A DNA stretch of 64,000 nucleotides. It comes from Rhynchonema sp. JSB1_4 (Eukaryota; Nematoda; Chromadorea; Monhysterida; Xyalidae). The stretch spans positions 1-64,000 of the forward strand of contig JASAMV010001983.1 in assembly GCA_030248065.1 (NCBI GenBank). Reading direction: 5' to 3'. Shown here in pieces: positions 53,993 through 63,915 of this stretch (positions are counted from its first letter, which is position 1; each line of letters starts with the position of its first letter). Both the position numbers and the translations under genes were made by a program. The notes beneath the pieces were generated by a model. It was not told the DNA's origin, did not search any database, and saw only the letters and a list, made by a program, of their open reading frames with translations.

Positions 53993-54654
53993 CAGTGTAG
54001 TTCCTGGGGGGCCTAAGGTACACAGGAACACTAACCGACCGCCGCGACAAAGGTACACTAGTACACTAACCGCAGCGCCAGGTGCACTAACCGCCTCAAG
54101 TTTTTGCCTAAAATCGGCATTTTTAGGACTAAAATGGGCATTTTTAGGCCTGAAATGGGCGATTTTTAGGCAATGATGTCAAAAGTCGCCAAAATACCCT
54201 TTTTATGGAGAATGTTTTCCAAAAAGGAGCAAAAATCGGTCAAATTTTCAACCTCAAAAAGTGTCTTTGTCCTGGATTCGGGTCTTCCCCCTTCCCCCCA
54301 GTGAGGTACACTAACCGCCGCACGGAAAAAAGAGGTACGTATAGGCAATCCACCTGCTCATGGCACTCGCACACACAGGCTGCATGCTACATTACTGCAT
54401 TAATGCATCTATTCTCTGCAGCTATCCGTTGAAACATCCCCAAATTTTGCTATTGTGCAGCAAAGTGTTATGGCAAGCAGCAAATGAAAAAAGGACAAAT
54501 TAAAAAGCGGTCATCAAAGCATGACACTCGCTCAAAGTGTACATTTTGTTTAGAAATAGGCGTGTGCTGCCGCATGCGCTGTGTGTATAAAAAGTGCCAT
54601 GAGCTGATGGATGGACTATACACTAACCGCCGCGCCGGACCAGGAACTACACTG
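53993..54654. mobile_element. hAT-like MITE, CAGTGTAGTTCCTGG family, type A word, interrupted
   Basis: Ends CAGTGTAGTTCCTGG and the inverse. The ACACTAACCGCC slots and the shared AT-rich centre are present. It is interrupted near its right end by the TA-flanked MITE 54342-54618. The G-rich flanks do not give a clean 8-bp duplication. Confidence 0.8.
54342..54618. mobile_element. MITE with TAGGCAATCC/TAGTCCATCC ends, TA target
   Basis: The right arm CCATGAGCTGATGGATGGACTA matches the MITE at 42711-43032; the left arm TAGGCAATCCACCTGCTCAT is its imperfect inverse. TA on each side lies within the GGTACACTAACC word of the host MITE, so the insertion is direct to see. Confidence 0.8.
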
Positions 54655-54659
54655 GGGTT

Positions 54660-55440
54660 GGGATACCCAACACTACCCTATACAGTAGTGTATTAAGTTA
54701 ATAATTAAGGCTTGATAGTTGTGCACAGGCATATTTATGCACGCTTGTTGTTCGTAGAGCATATAATACGCCTCTTATTGATGAACAAACACGAATAAAT
54801 GCGATTATAAGCGAAAAAACATCCTTTCACACTCCTTTTCAGGGGGTTTTTATTTTTAGGGCCGGGGTATTTCTGGGAACAATTTTTCAGATTCGGGTCA
54901 GTGAACTAACAGAGCCCCCCGGAATAGAGCCCCCAAATTGGGGTCAGTGAATTACCGTATTGTCGGAAACAGAATACGATACGGTGCCGGGGGTTCTATT
55001 TTTTCACCGGGGTCAAATTGGGGGGTTCTATTATTGGGGGGGTCAATTATTGGGGGGTTCTATTTTTTCACCCACCCAAATCTGAAAAAATAACTTACGA
55101 AAAAACGGGTTTTAGATGTATGTTATGCTCTATAATTGTGTTTATGGGTGTTTAATCTTCAATTATTTGCCTTATTATGTCATCAATGACTGTGTAAACT
55201 ATGTCTAATACAACAATAAAGCCTTACCGTATCGCTATGTGGGGCACCGCACCAGTTGAGGATGGGGTTCTGTCTGGTTCTATTATTGGGGGGTTCTATT
55301 TTTTCACTCGGTCCAATTTAGGGGGTTCTATTATTGGGGTGGGGGGGGGGGTAAATTTTCGGGGGGTTTTATTTCCGACAATACGGTAACAGAGCCCCTT
55401 GTATTTAGGTTTTTACGGTAATTTATTTTCGAAAATTACC
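54660..55440. repeat. ACCGTAAAAACCTAAATA-family copy (inverse orientation), interrupted
   Basis: Contains the family core in reverse (GCACGCTTGTTGTTCGT, AATACGCCTCTTATTGA, GGGTCAGTGAACTAACAGAG) and ends TATTTAGGTTTTTACGG. The left end is lost, perhaps to the MITE ending at 54654. The element 54955-55386 is inserted within it. Confidence 0.65.
54955..55386. mobile_element. TA-flanked MITE with CCGTATTGTCGG ends
   Basis: Ends CCGTATTGTCGGAAA and TTTCCGACAATACGG with TA on each side. GGGGGGTTCTATTATTGGGG and TTCTATTTTTTCAC phrases recur in both arms. The centre shares GCCTTATTATGTCATCAATG with 21399. Confidence 0.82.
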
Positions 55441-55447
55441 AGGCTTC

Positions 55448-56183
55448 CAGAGATCGGAAACGGGCCGGGTAAAGTCGGCCCGGCCCGGCCCGGTGGAGGG
55501 CTGCAGGTCGGCCCGGCCCGGCCCGGTCAGCCAATTTTCAAGGGCTGAAAACTAAAAAAGTCCAAAAAGCTGAAAAAAATTCGACATTTTTCTGCAGAAT
55601 ACTTGTTTTCACTGGTACAGCTGGGAAGAAGGGTAGGTAGGTAGGTAGATTGACGCGCCATCCTGATGCAGTACGTAAGTCGCCGCCCCGGTTGGTACAG
55701 TAGTAGGTATAATTTTTGGCTCAAAATGGTTTAAAATCGGTATTTTTCACTCCATATAGGCGAAAAATCGCGCGTTACGCGCGAAATTAGCGCTTAAGAG
55801 TACATTCTCATCAATATGTAGACATAAAATTTTGTTACCCGGACGACTCCCCCCAGCTCGGCCGGTCGGTACAGTAGGTAGGTTGATTGCAGGCCGGCTT
55901 TTTTGGTGGTACAGTAGGTTGATTGCTGCAAAGCAAAGGCCTGGGTATGGGTAGCTAAGCTACTGCCTCTTTCTTCAAAACGATGACTGAAAAGATCAAG
56001 AACTAGGAAATGTTATAGCGCGAAGCGCAAAAATTTTGAAAATTTTGGTTCAAAAAATGGTAATTTCGTTCAAATTTAGGCATACCGGGCCGGCCGGCCC
56101 GGTCCCCCCAAATCTCCGGCCCGGCCCGGCCCTGCCCGGCCCGGTCGACCAACTCCAAAATCGCGGCCCGTTTCCGATCCCTG
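55448..56183. mobile_element. hAT-like GGGCC-rich MITE
   Basis: Ends CAGAGATCGGAAACGGGCC and CGGCCCGTTTCCGATCCCTG. The flanks caggcttc and caagcttc agree at 7 of 8 bases. The interior has GGCCC arrays and a stretch (about 55620-55940) related to the interior of the element at 57057-58217. Confidence 0.78.
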
Positions 56184-56272
56184 CAAGCTTCTAAAAAACG
56201 TTTTTTTTCTTTTTTTTTCCGGAAATAAAACGTTTTTTCAGCAGTCACCCACCACCATAAATACAATACATA

Positions 56273-56723
56273 CCGTAAAAACCTAAATAGAAGGGGGGCT
56301 CTATTAATTCACTGACCCCATTTTGGGGGGGCTCTATTACGGGGGGGGCTCCATTCCGGGGGGCCTCTATTAATTCACTGACCCGAACCTGAAAAATTGT
56401 TCCCAGAAATACCCCCCAAAAACCCCTAAAAAGGGGTTTGAAAGGATGTATTTGCCCGTTTTTTCGCTTCTAATCGCATTTATTCGTGTCTATTCGTCAA
56501 TAAGAGGCGTATTATGTGCTCTGAACGAACAACAAACGTGCATAAATGGGGAACCCCCATAAATGTACATGTACCTATGCACCACTATCAAGCCTTGACT
56601 ACTGTATAGGGGATGTTACTTAGGGGGGCTCTATTCCGGGGGGGGGGGCGGCTCTATTAATTCACTGACCCCTTTTTTGGGGGGGGGCTGTATTACGGGG
56701 GGGCTGTGTTTAGGTTTTTACGG
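56273..56723. mobile_element. TA-flanked MITE, ACCGTAAAAACCTAAATA family
   Basis: A complete copy. CCGTAAAAACCTAAATA on the left and TTTAGGTTTTTACGG on the right, with TA outside each. The core is TCGCATTTATTCGTGTCTAT and CGAACAACAAACGTGCATAA; the phrases CTCTATTAATTCACTGACCC recur. It serves as the uninterrupted reference for 57272-58126. Confidence 0.82.
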
Positions 56724-57271
56724 TACACAACAATCATTTTGATTTTGATTCCTTTCTCGCTCGAAATCGAAAAAAAACAGAGATTAGGATCGGATTTTGG
56801 ACTTTTGGCTCGGGCCGGGCCGGAGCCGGAGATTTGATTTGATTTGACAGAGGTCGCAATCGGGCCGGGCCGGGCCGCGATTTTGGGCTTTTGGCTCGGG
56901 CCGGGCCGGGCCGGAGATTTGGAGGGTCGGGCCGGGCACCCCGGCCCGAAGCTTCTGAAGTGACTTATTTTACTGAAAAAGTAGGGTTTTTTGTCAAAAA
57001 TACTAAAATTTCTGACGGATTTGGCAAGTAAGTGATCAGTATTGTCCAGTGGTGTGGATACCCAGGCGTGCAATCAACCTACTGTGCCACCAGAAAGGCC
57101 TGCAATCAACCTACCTACTTACTGTACCGGCCGAGCTTGGGGGGGGAACAAATTTTTTGTCTAAATTTAGATGAAAATGTACTCTAAAAGCCTCATTTCC
57201 CGCGCAGCGCGCGATTTTTCGATTATTTGGAGTGAAAAATATCGATTTTATACCATTTTGAGACAAAAATA

Positions 57272-58126
57272 CCGTAAAACCTAAATAGAAGGGGGCGCTC
57301 TATTAATTCACTGACCCCATTTTGGGGGGCTCTATTACGGGGGGGCTCTATTCCGGGGGGGGGGGCCTCTATTAATTCACTGACCCTTACCTGAAAAATT
57401 GTTCCCAGAAATACCCCCCAAAAACCCGTAAAAATGGGTTTGAAACAGTGTAGTTCCTGGGGGGGAGGGGGGGTCCCCCCCTCGGGTACACTATCTCCCC
57501 CTCAGGTGGTACACTATGCCCCTATCTCCCCCTCCGGGTACACTATCTCCCCAAATTTTTGCCTAAAATAGGCATTTTTAGGCCTAAAATGGGCATTTTT
57601 AGGCCAAAAATGAGTGATTTTCAGGTCAAACACCCCCCCCCCCCCAAGGTCAATGTTCTCAAAAGTCGCCAAAATACCCTTTTTCTGAAGAACTTTTTCC
57701 AAAAAGGGGAAAAAATAGGTCAAATTTTCTACCTCAAAAAGTGACTTTTTCCTGAATTTGGGTCTTCCCCCCCCCCTTCCCCCCTCGGGGGTACACTATC
57801 TCCCCCTCCGAAAAAAACGGAGGGTCCGCTATCTCCCCCTCCGGACCAGGAACTACACTGGTTTGAAAGGATGTTTTTTCGCTTGTCATCGCATTTATTC
57901 GTGTCTATTCGTCAATTAGAGGCATATTATGTGCTCTGAACGAACAACAAACGTGCATAAATGCACCGGTGCACCACTATCAAGCCTTAATACACTACTG
58001 CATAGGGGAGTTACTTGGGGGGCTCTATTCCGGGGGGGCTCTATTAATTCACTGACCCCTTTTTGGGGGGCTGTATTACGGGGGGGGCTCTATTCCGGGG
58101 GGGGGGCTGTATTTAGGTTTTTACGG
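57272..58126. mobile_element. TA-flanked MITE, ACCGTAAAAACCTAAATA family, fourth level
   Basis: Starts CCGTAAAACCTAAATAG and ends TATTTAGGTTTTTACGG with TA on both sides. Its sequence follows the copy at 56273-56723, except where a hAT-like MITE (57446-57860) breaks it within the GGTTTGAAAGGATG stretch. Confidence 0.85.
57446..57860. mobile_element. hAT-like MITE, CAGTGTAGTTCCTGG family, type B word, fifth level
   Basis: 415 bp with perfect ends and the perfect 8-bp duplication gtttgaaa. All five slots carry TATCTCCCC (three left, two right). The uninterrupted target occurs at 56431-56445 as GGGGTTTGAAAGGATG. Confidence 0.92.
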
Positions 58127-58822
58127 TAGCAACCTACTGTACCAGCCCGGGGGGCGGCCGGCGGCGACCTAGGTACCTAGTACTGTACCTAGGGGGGACC
58201 CCCTCCCCACACCATTGGTATTGTCTTTGTCTATCTGGCGACTTTTTCATGGAAAACAATGAATTTTCAACCAAAAAAATAGATTCAAAAATCGCAAAAA
58301 TTATGACAAAAATTGGGTTAAAATCTGAGCCAAAAATTCGGGCCGGGCCGGGCCGGAGATTTGGGTGTTCGGGCCGGGCCGGGCCGGAGATTTGGGGGCT
58401 CGGGCCGGGCCGGGCCGGCCAAACCCGGCCCGATTGCGACCTCCGATTTGGACGTTCGGGCCGGCCCGGCCCGAGTTGCTAAAATTTCAAGCCAAAACAG
58501 CATTTTGGACCAAAAATCTCCAAACAATCGCGCTGTGCACATTTTTTGTGGCACCCAAATGGATCCGGTCCACAGAAAGCGAATCACAAGAACACAAACA
58601 TGGTTCCACAAGAAAATTTTGCAAATCTTGGCTTTTTGGGCGATTTTTTCCTTTGACCCCAAAATCGGGCCGGGCCGACCTTTGTCTCGGGCCGGGCCGG
58701 GATTTTGGACCTTTAAATCGGGCCGGGCCGGGCCGGAGTTTTGGTCAAATTTTGGACCTTTAAATCGGGGCGCATTTTGGGAAAAGCTAGTCCAGTTTCA
58801 AAATTGACTTGCGTTTTTCTCA

Positions 58823-58865
58823 GGCTTAGGCTTGGGGTTAGGCTTAGGCTTAGGCTTAGGCTTAG
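58823..58865. repeat. Interstitial telomere-type TTAGGC array
   Basis: About six consecutive GGCTTA/TTAGGC units, one degenerate (TTGGGG), inside the GGGCC element 56778-58979. TTAGGC is the usual nematode telomere repeat. Shorter runs lie near 20860, 22280 and 42511-42575. Confidence 0.85.
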
Positions 58866-59199
58866 GACAAACCTTGAGCCGATCCGTGCCTTCTATCGCG
58901 AAATCGAAAATTCGCGTTTTCGCTCTGTCAAGCTGGACTAGCTGTTCCCAACATGCGGCCGGGCCGGTCCTAATCTCTGGAAAAAACCTAAAAATTATTG
59001 CGGTTGGTCCGTCCGGTAAACCAAAAGAAAGAGAAATTGATCACGTCCGGTTGTCAGTGCGGGCATCATGGCATTCAATTGTCGTTCGTTTTATATTAAT
59101 CGATCAGTGCGTATCGGCATCACTGACACGTACAATGTTTCATGTAACGGAAATTTTGCAAAACTTTCACTTGGTCATGTGAAGAATGGTTAAATATAG

Positions 59200-59320
59200 T
59201 TCCTAAAAAAAAAAAAAAAAAAAACACCCAAAAAAAACAACCAGAAAAAAAAAAAAAAGAAAAAAAAAAAAACAAACCACACCCAGAAAAAAACCCACAA
59301 AAAAACCAAACCAACGCAAA
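59200..59320. repeat. A-rich low-complexity tract
   Basis: Runs of A broken by CACCC, CCAG and CAAACC. The Phe/Trp-rich frames on the minus strand through it are products of composition. Confidence 0.85.
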
Positions 59321-60553
59321 AAAAATACCATTGAATGCCATTGCATGAATGACTACAGGCGCAAAATGTCACACCGCTCAAATAAAAGCATCAATGGGCA
59401 CCGTTAATTAAAATTACAAAAAAATAAAGCCGCACAAGTGCTGCATTAAGCAAGCCAAACCACCATGACAGTGATATCAAAGCCAGCCAACCGCTAAACA
59501 AGTCCGCAAGCGCGCACCGGCACTACCAAGACCAAGCTATGTACAGTAACTGCCCACCCAATCGGGGGTTCGCATGGGGACGGGACAAGTCACCCAAAAT
59601 GCACACCACATTCAGGCAAGCTAATGTTGAGTCTTGGAGAGTTGGCGAGTCAGTCTGTTGCCTGCCACACCGAACCGTACTAAACACGACAATACAGCTG
59701 TTCTCATCTCAGTGCACACTTTATACGACGCTGCTCAGCCGGAGAGCGGGGTTCCAAGTTTGCTATACCTATCAGCACTCTCAGCTTGTCTCTCTGGCTG
59801 GCACATACCTATGTATGTACATAGTAGCAGACTGGCTGGCGTAAGTAATTATAGGCGCTCTCTCTGTTTCTCTGGCTCTGAGAGAGAGCGGGAGTTTGTC
59901 GTTACGTTTCAGCCAAGTGACTATACGTAACCAAAATGTGGATTATCTATCTGACTGGCCTGAATGAATGGTTGGTGTGTCCCGGGCAAGTTTCAGTGTG
60001 GATTCTGGAACCAAACTGGAAACGGCCTTGGAACACAAGCTGAACCTAACCTTTTTGCTCAAACTGCAACGTGATTTCGCATTGTTCCGTTCCTATTTGC
60101 TCCCTCGTCTCTCTATGAGGCAGCGGCGTTCGAATGAAGAATGGTTACGGGCAACCGGTGAGACATGGGTGCACCAAAGGTATACCTTCATACATTACGT
60201 ACATGCCCACACAACGAGGACATACCGCCGACGTAACAAGATAAAGTGACAACACTCCTATGCTTGGTTTGTCTTATCTGAGACTGGGACTCTGGTTATT
60301 GCTGATTTTAGTTGGGTACAAACCTACATAGAGTTCCCATAGTTTGATGTGATCAATTATGTAGTTGAGCAACGGTTTATCGGACCTGTGGCTAATAATA
60401 CCGCACTGTACAAATCCAGTGTCCCACATGGGTACTGTGCTGTGCTTGCTCAGTGAGTATCAGTGATCATTGAACGCTGAAACTGGAAACGTACCTATAT
60501 GTAGATGGTGCTTCTACTTTTGAACCAAACGTTTCAACCTGTACTGCATGCTA

Positions 60554-60828
60554 TTGGTCGCACAATGACTTTATAAGAATTGGTCAAATTTTTTTCCTGA
60601 ATCGCAAAGCAGGCTAGTGACGGGGCAATGACGTTGCGTTGCGCGATCACACACAAAACACGTTGTAAAGAGAATGTTTGAGACCTGCGGCAACGTGGTT
60701 GATCTGCTAGATTATTTTCAGCTGAAAATGTTTTGTGAGAATCACAAATAGCACAGTAGTTAAGAGTGACTGAACGTGAAAATCAGGATTGATTTTGATG
60801 AATTCTTATATGGTCATTGTGCGACCAA
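60554..60828. mobile_element. MITE with TTGGTCGCACAATGAC ends, TA target
   Basis: Both ends are TTGGTCGCACAATGAC, flanked by TA. It is the inverse-oriented relative of 33292-33560, sharing AGAATGTTTGAGACCTGCG and TTATTTTCAGCTGAAAATG. Non-coding. Confidence 0.87.
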
Positions 60829-61951
60829 TACATAGGGCATCAACACAGCGCCATTATGACGCAACGGTCCACACGTCACACACAACCTTGGTCACCACAG
60901 TGCAACGTGAGTTGAACTTTGGTTGGGACAACAGCTGGACGCCGGCTACTAAGGTCCTAAAAGTAGCCGCGCACTCAGATTGAACTCTGTATTTTCTCCA
61001 GAACTGACTGGAGGAGCCAGTCAGCCTCCGCAACAGCTCTGCTGTTGAATGGTGGTTGAGACTTTGGGAAAATATGTATCAAGTCAGTGACATTGGAGAG
61101 CAGAGGGCCTACAGTAGCCACCATTGGTCATTGTGCACTCCGACGTAACTCTCATATAGACATCGTACGCGGTAACTTTAGAATTTTGTTCCGTAATTCA
61201 TTCGCTCTGCGCACAGCCTCAGACAGACTTTTGTTCGGACATAAACGTGAAGGTGACCAGTCCAGACGCGTCTGCTGTCTCTCTCGTCTGAGCCAGATAT
61301 TTTGGGTACCACAATTTTAGGAATGATCCTGCAGCTGTAAGTGGCCCTTGTTGAATTATAGTACCCTAAATGAGGTATGGTATAACTGATTCAACGGAGC
61401 TTGCAATTCTTCATTATTCACTGAGAAATTTGACCGCTTGACGGCTTTGCGGAACTGGCTGCCACACACAATGCAAAATGCCTGTGTTGCAAAATTCAAC
61501 TTCAGTAAAAGTTGTTCAATAGCATTATACGCCCTCTCTGCGCAATCATTTCGGAATGCTTTAACGAACTGAACAGGGATAAATTTTAAAAAGTAGTGTT
61601 ATATCATCACAATTTTTATATTCCTGGAATAGTATAATATTAACGCAGAAATAATCGAAGTATCACAGCCTTTAGAATTTGGCTAGAAAAACTCACATTA
61701 TGCACAGTAAGTGATGTACAGTAGCATGAGCGAAGCTTGTGAGATATGAAATTGTTGTCACAAAAAGTTATTATTCCAGTTTTTAACTTGTGATGAGACT
61801 ACACACTAAGACGCATATGTACAAACACTCTAAAAATGATTCAAAAATACGCACCAAATCAGCTTGAGACAAATTTGTACGAAGATGGCCACTAGGACAG
61901 AATATAAGCAGTGATCAAATAGGCTGGCTGGCTGATGTTTCACAATATCAA

Positions 61952-63915
61952 TCATTCATCACCCTCGCTGTGGCATGTTGCCAGAAATCTTGTGTAGGAC
62001 CGATGCGCCTGTTTCATTTGTCCGCCCGTTTTGAATTCAAGAATCGCCAGTGGTCGCAAACAATTGCACGGGATCTGGCCTTCTTTTTCTTTCGTCAACT
62101 CTTCGTCCCAGTAAATGCCGTGCTTCAGATTGATACGCATCACGCCTGAAGTGCGAATGATAAATTACAAAAGTTTGCCGATATTCGTGGTGACGAGCCG
62201 CAGTATACACTATACAGATATTTGGCCACTACAATGGAATGTTCATTGCACGCGTACTGTACGGCAGAGAGAACCTGATTTGGGACCAAGCTATCGAGAA
62301 TGGTCGCTGCATCGACAAGACCGGTTGAGTCTTATTGAACTGGGTTGCACAGTGTCAGTAATATTCCACCTACATTCCAAACAGTCCTAATCTTAGACAG
62401 ACCAGCAGTTTCGGCCAAGATGCCCGTAAAGAAAGCATCGTCGATTTCAAAGTACGGATGATTGAGATCCAATGAAGCGAGCAACAGCTGAGGTACACGG
62501 CCCGACATCAACAGAATGGCACCAGCACAGTAACGGGGGTACATGTTTGGCAGGTAGATGCCGACATTCACCGCCCTGAAATGTAGCAGCGTGTGTTGTG
62601 GGTGGTGAACTATACATAGCTTGATGATTAAAATCACGCACGGTCGGATAACGACTGCGCAACGACAGCTGCTTTTCATATAAGACCATGGTAAGGCAAA
62701 TGCAGTTATTGTGTGGCGGAGCGAGCAATTTATTTTACATAAATACTGCAATCCAAGCTTTCGTTCGCGCACGTGGCATCAGGATCATGCAAATTCTGCT
62801 ATATCTGAGCACACCACGCAGCAATCTTCTTTCCCGTAATTTTCCCATATGATTAGCTCACCATTTTCCCTCCCTTCGCACTTTGGCATTCGTCCAACAT
62901 TTACCGAAGATGTACCCGTTCTTGTTGAGTGCGCTGATCGCGCGTCGGTTCAGAAAGTCATCAATATTCTCCGGAAACATCAGCGTGTCAGAATCACCCT
63001 GAATTATCGAGGCTAGCTACCATAAGTGCTGTGATGTTTCACAGTCTCGTACGTTCAAGAAACATTTACCTGCAAGACGTGCGCCACATTTCTACAGTTC
63101 GCTGTGTACCACTGCAGAATGCTGAGCGATTTGAGCGACAGATTCGCGTAGCTGTCGACAAAATCAACCATCAACAGATCCTGATAGTGCATCGATTCTA
63201 ATTTTAATGCTGGCATCCGTTGTTCGTAGACCAATGAGCTCTCGTGGTCGCGACCGAGCACAAATGCCTGAATCATCAAGTCAAATGTCAGAGTCATCCT
63301 GATTTGCAAGGAAACATTTGGGTTTCACGCAAAAGTCGCAAATAGTACACGAACCATTCTGCCCCTGAACTGCGCGCCCCACGTCTCCCTGATGGCGGAT
63401 CTCAAGTAGAACTCTCCGGGTCTGGACTTGAGAAACACGACTAGGTCACTGTCAGTGCAGTTGACCACGGTCGGTTGAAATAGTGGAATGAGCGATAGAG
63501 TGAAGTCTTTCATTAGATTATTTGAGCTCGATAAGCGACGTCGAAGCTGATAGCCATCCTCATGATGGTGGTCGGCTGAGTTGGCACCGGACTGAAATAT
63601 TTAGGTTGATTTAGATATTTTGTGTTCAGAAGGCGGTTATTGCGAACAGTTGAAAAGACTTCTTGTGCCTTGCGGTGAAACATCATCTGTGATCGACACT
63701 TAAGTTTTGAATATCTCTTAAGTATGTACCTGTTTGTTGAGCGTGTTGAGAACATGTTGTTCGAAGTCAACGAATAGCACCATGTGGACGAGCATCAATG
63801 TCAATATGAGCACGTAGGCAGCAGTGGCCACTCGAATCAGGTAACGCCGATTGTGCAGCACATGATGCATTGGACTGGTGTTGGTGACCACTGTGTATGG
63901 CCCATTGCTCAGCAT
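61952..63915 (-). CDS. GT31 beta-1,3-galactosyltransferase-like glycosyltransferase
   Basis: Six exons on the minus strand: 63915-63730, 63591-63355, 63267-63070, 62998-62862, 62575-62370 and 62145-61952. Phases agree; about 385 aa. A short cytosolic tail and a signal-anchor (ATAAYVLILTLMLVHMVLFV) make it a type II Golgi protein. The GT31 hallmarks appear in order: LVVFLKSRPGEFYLRSAIRE with TWG, then AFVLGRD, then HYQDLLMVDFVDSYANLSLK with WYTANC, then GDSDTLMFP at the metal-binding site, then YPRYCAGAILLMSGRV, then PYFEIDDAFFTGILAE. The family adds beta-1,3-linked sugars, often galactose, to glycans or glycolipids. The metal site reads D-S-D where many members have D-D-D. The frame stays open to an ATTTCAG acceptor at 63942, so a further 5' exon outside the window is possible. 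Confidence 0.9.

Larger units (their letters stand above)
57057..58217. mobile_element. hAT-like MITE with CAGTGGTGTGG ends, third level of nest
   Basis: Starts CAGTGGTGTGGATACCC and ends CCACACCATTG, with a perfect 8-bp duplication gtattgtc. The arms carry CAATCAACCTACTGT-type words. It is interrupted by the TA-flanked element 57272-58126. Confidence 0.85.
56848..58445. mobile_element. hAT-like GGGCC-rich element, second level of nest
   Basis: Starts CAGAGGTCGCAATCGGGCC and ends GGCCCGATTGCGACCTCCG (one mismatch near the tip). The outer flanks ccggagatttg and gatttggacg rejoin to the sequence seen uninterrupted in neighbouring GGGCC copies. The duplication is blurred by GATTT repeats. Confidence 0.6.
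56778..58979. mobile_element. hAT-like GGGCC-rich element, outermost of a five-deep nest
   Basis: Starts CAGAGATTAGGATCGG and ends CCGGTCCTAATCTCTG. The flanks are A-rich (aaaaaaaa and gaaaaaac), so the 8-bp duplication is only approximate. It encloses 56848-58445 and a TTAGGC array at 58823-58865. Confidence 0.6.
58980..61951. other. Intergenic region upstream of the window's last gene
   Basis: No supported gene. It contains an A-rich tract at about 59200-59320 and the MITE at 60554-60828. The frames at 59968-60249 and 59539-59844 have no domain and no splice partners. Confidence 0.45.

Noticed and set aside
59120..59381. Phe/Trp-rich membrane-like proteins on the minus strand
   Set aside because: Translation of an A-rich low-complexity tract.
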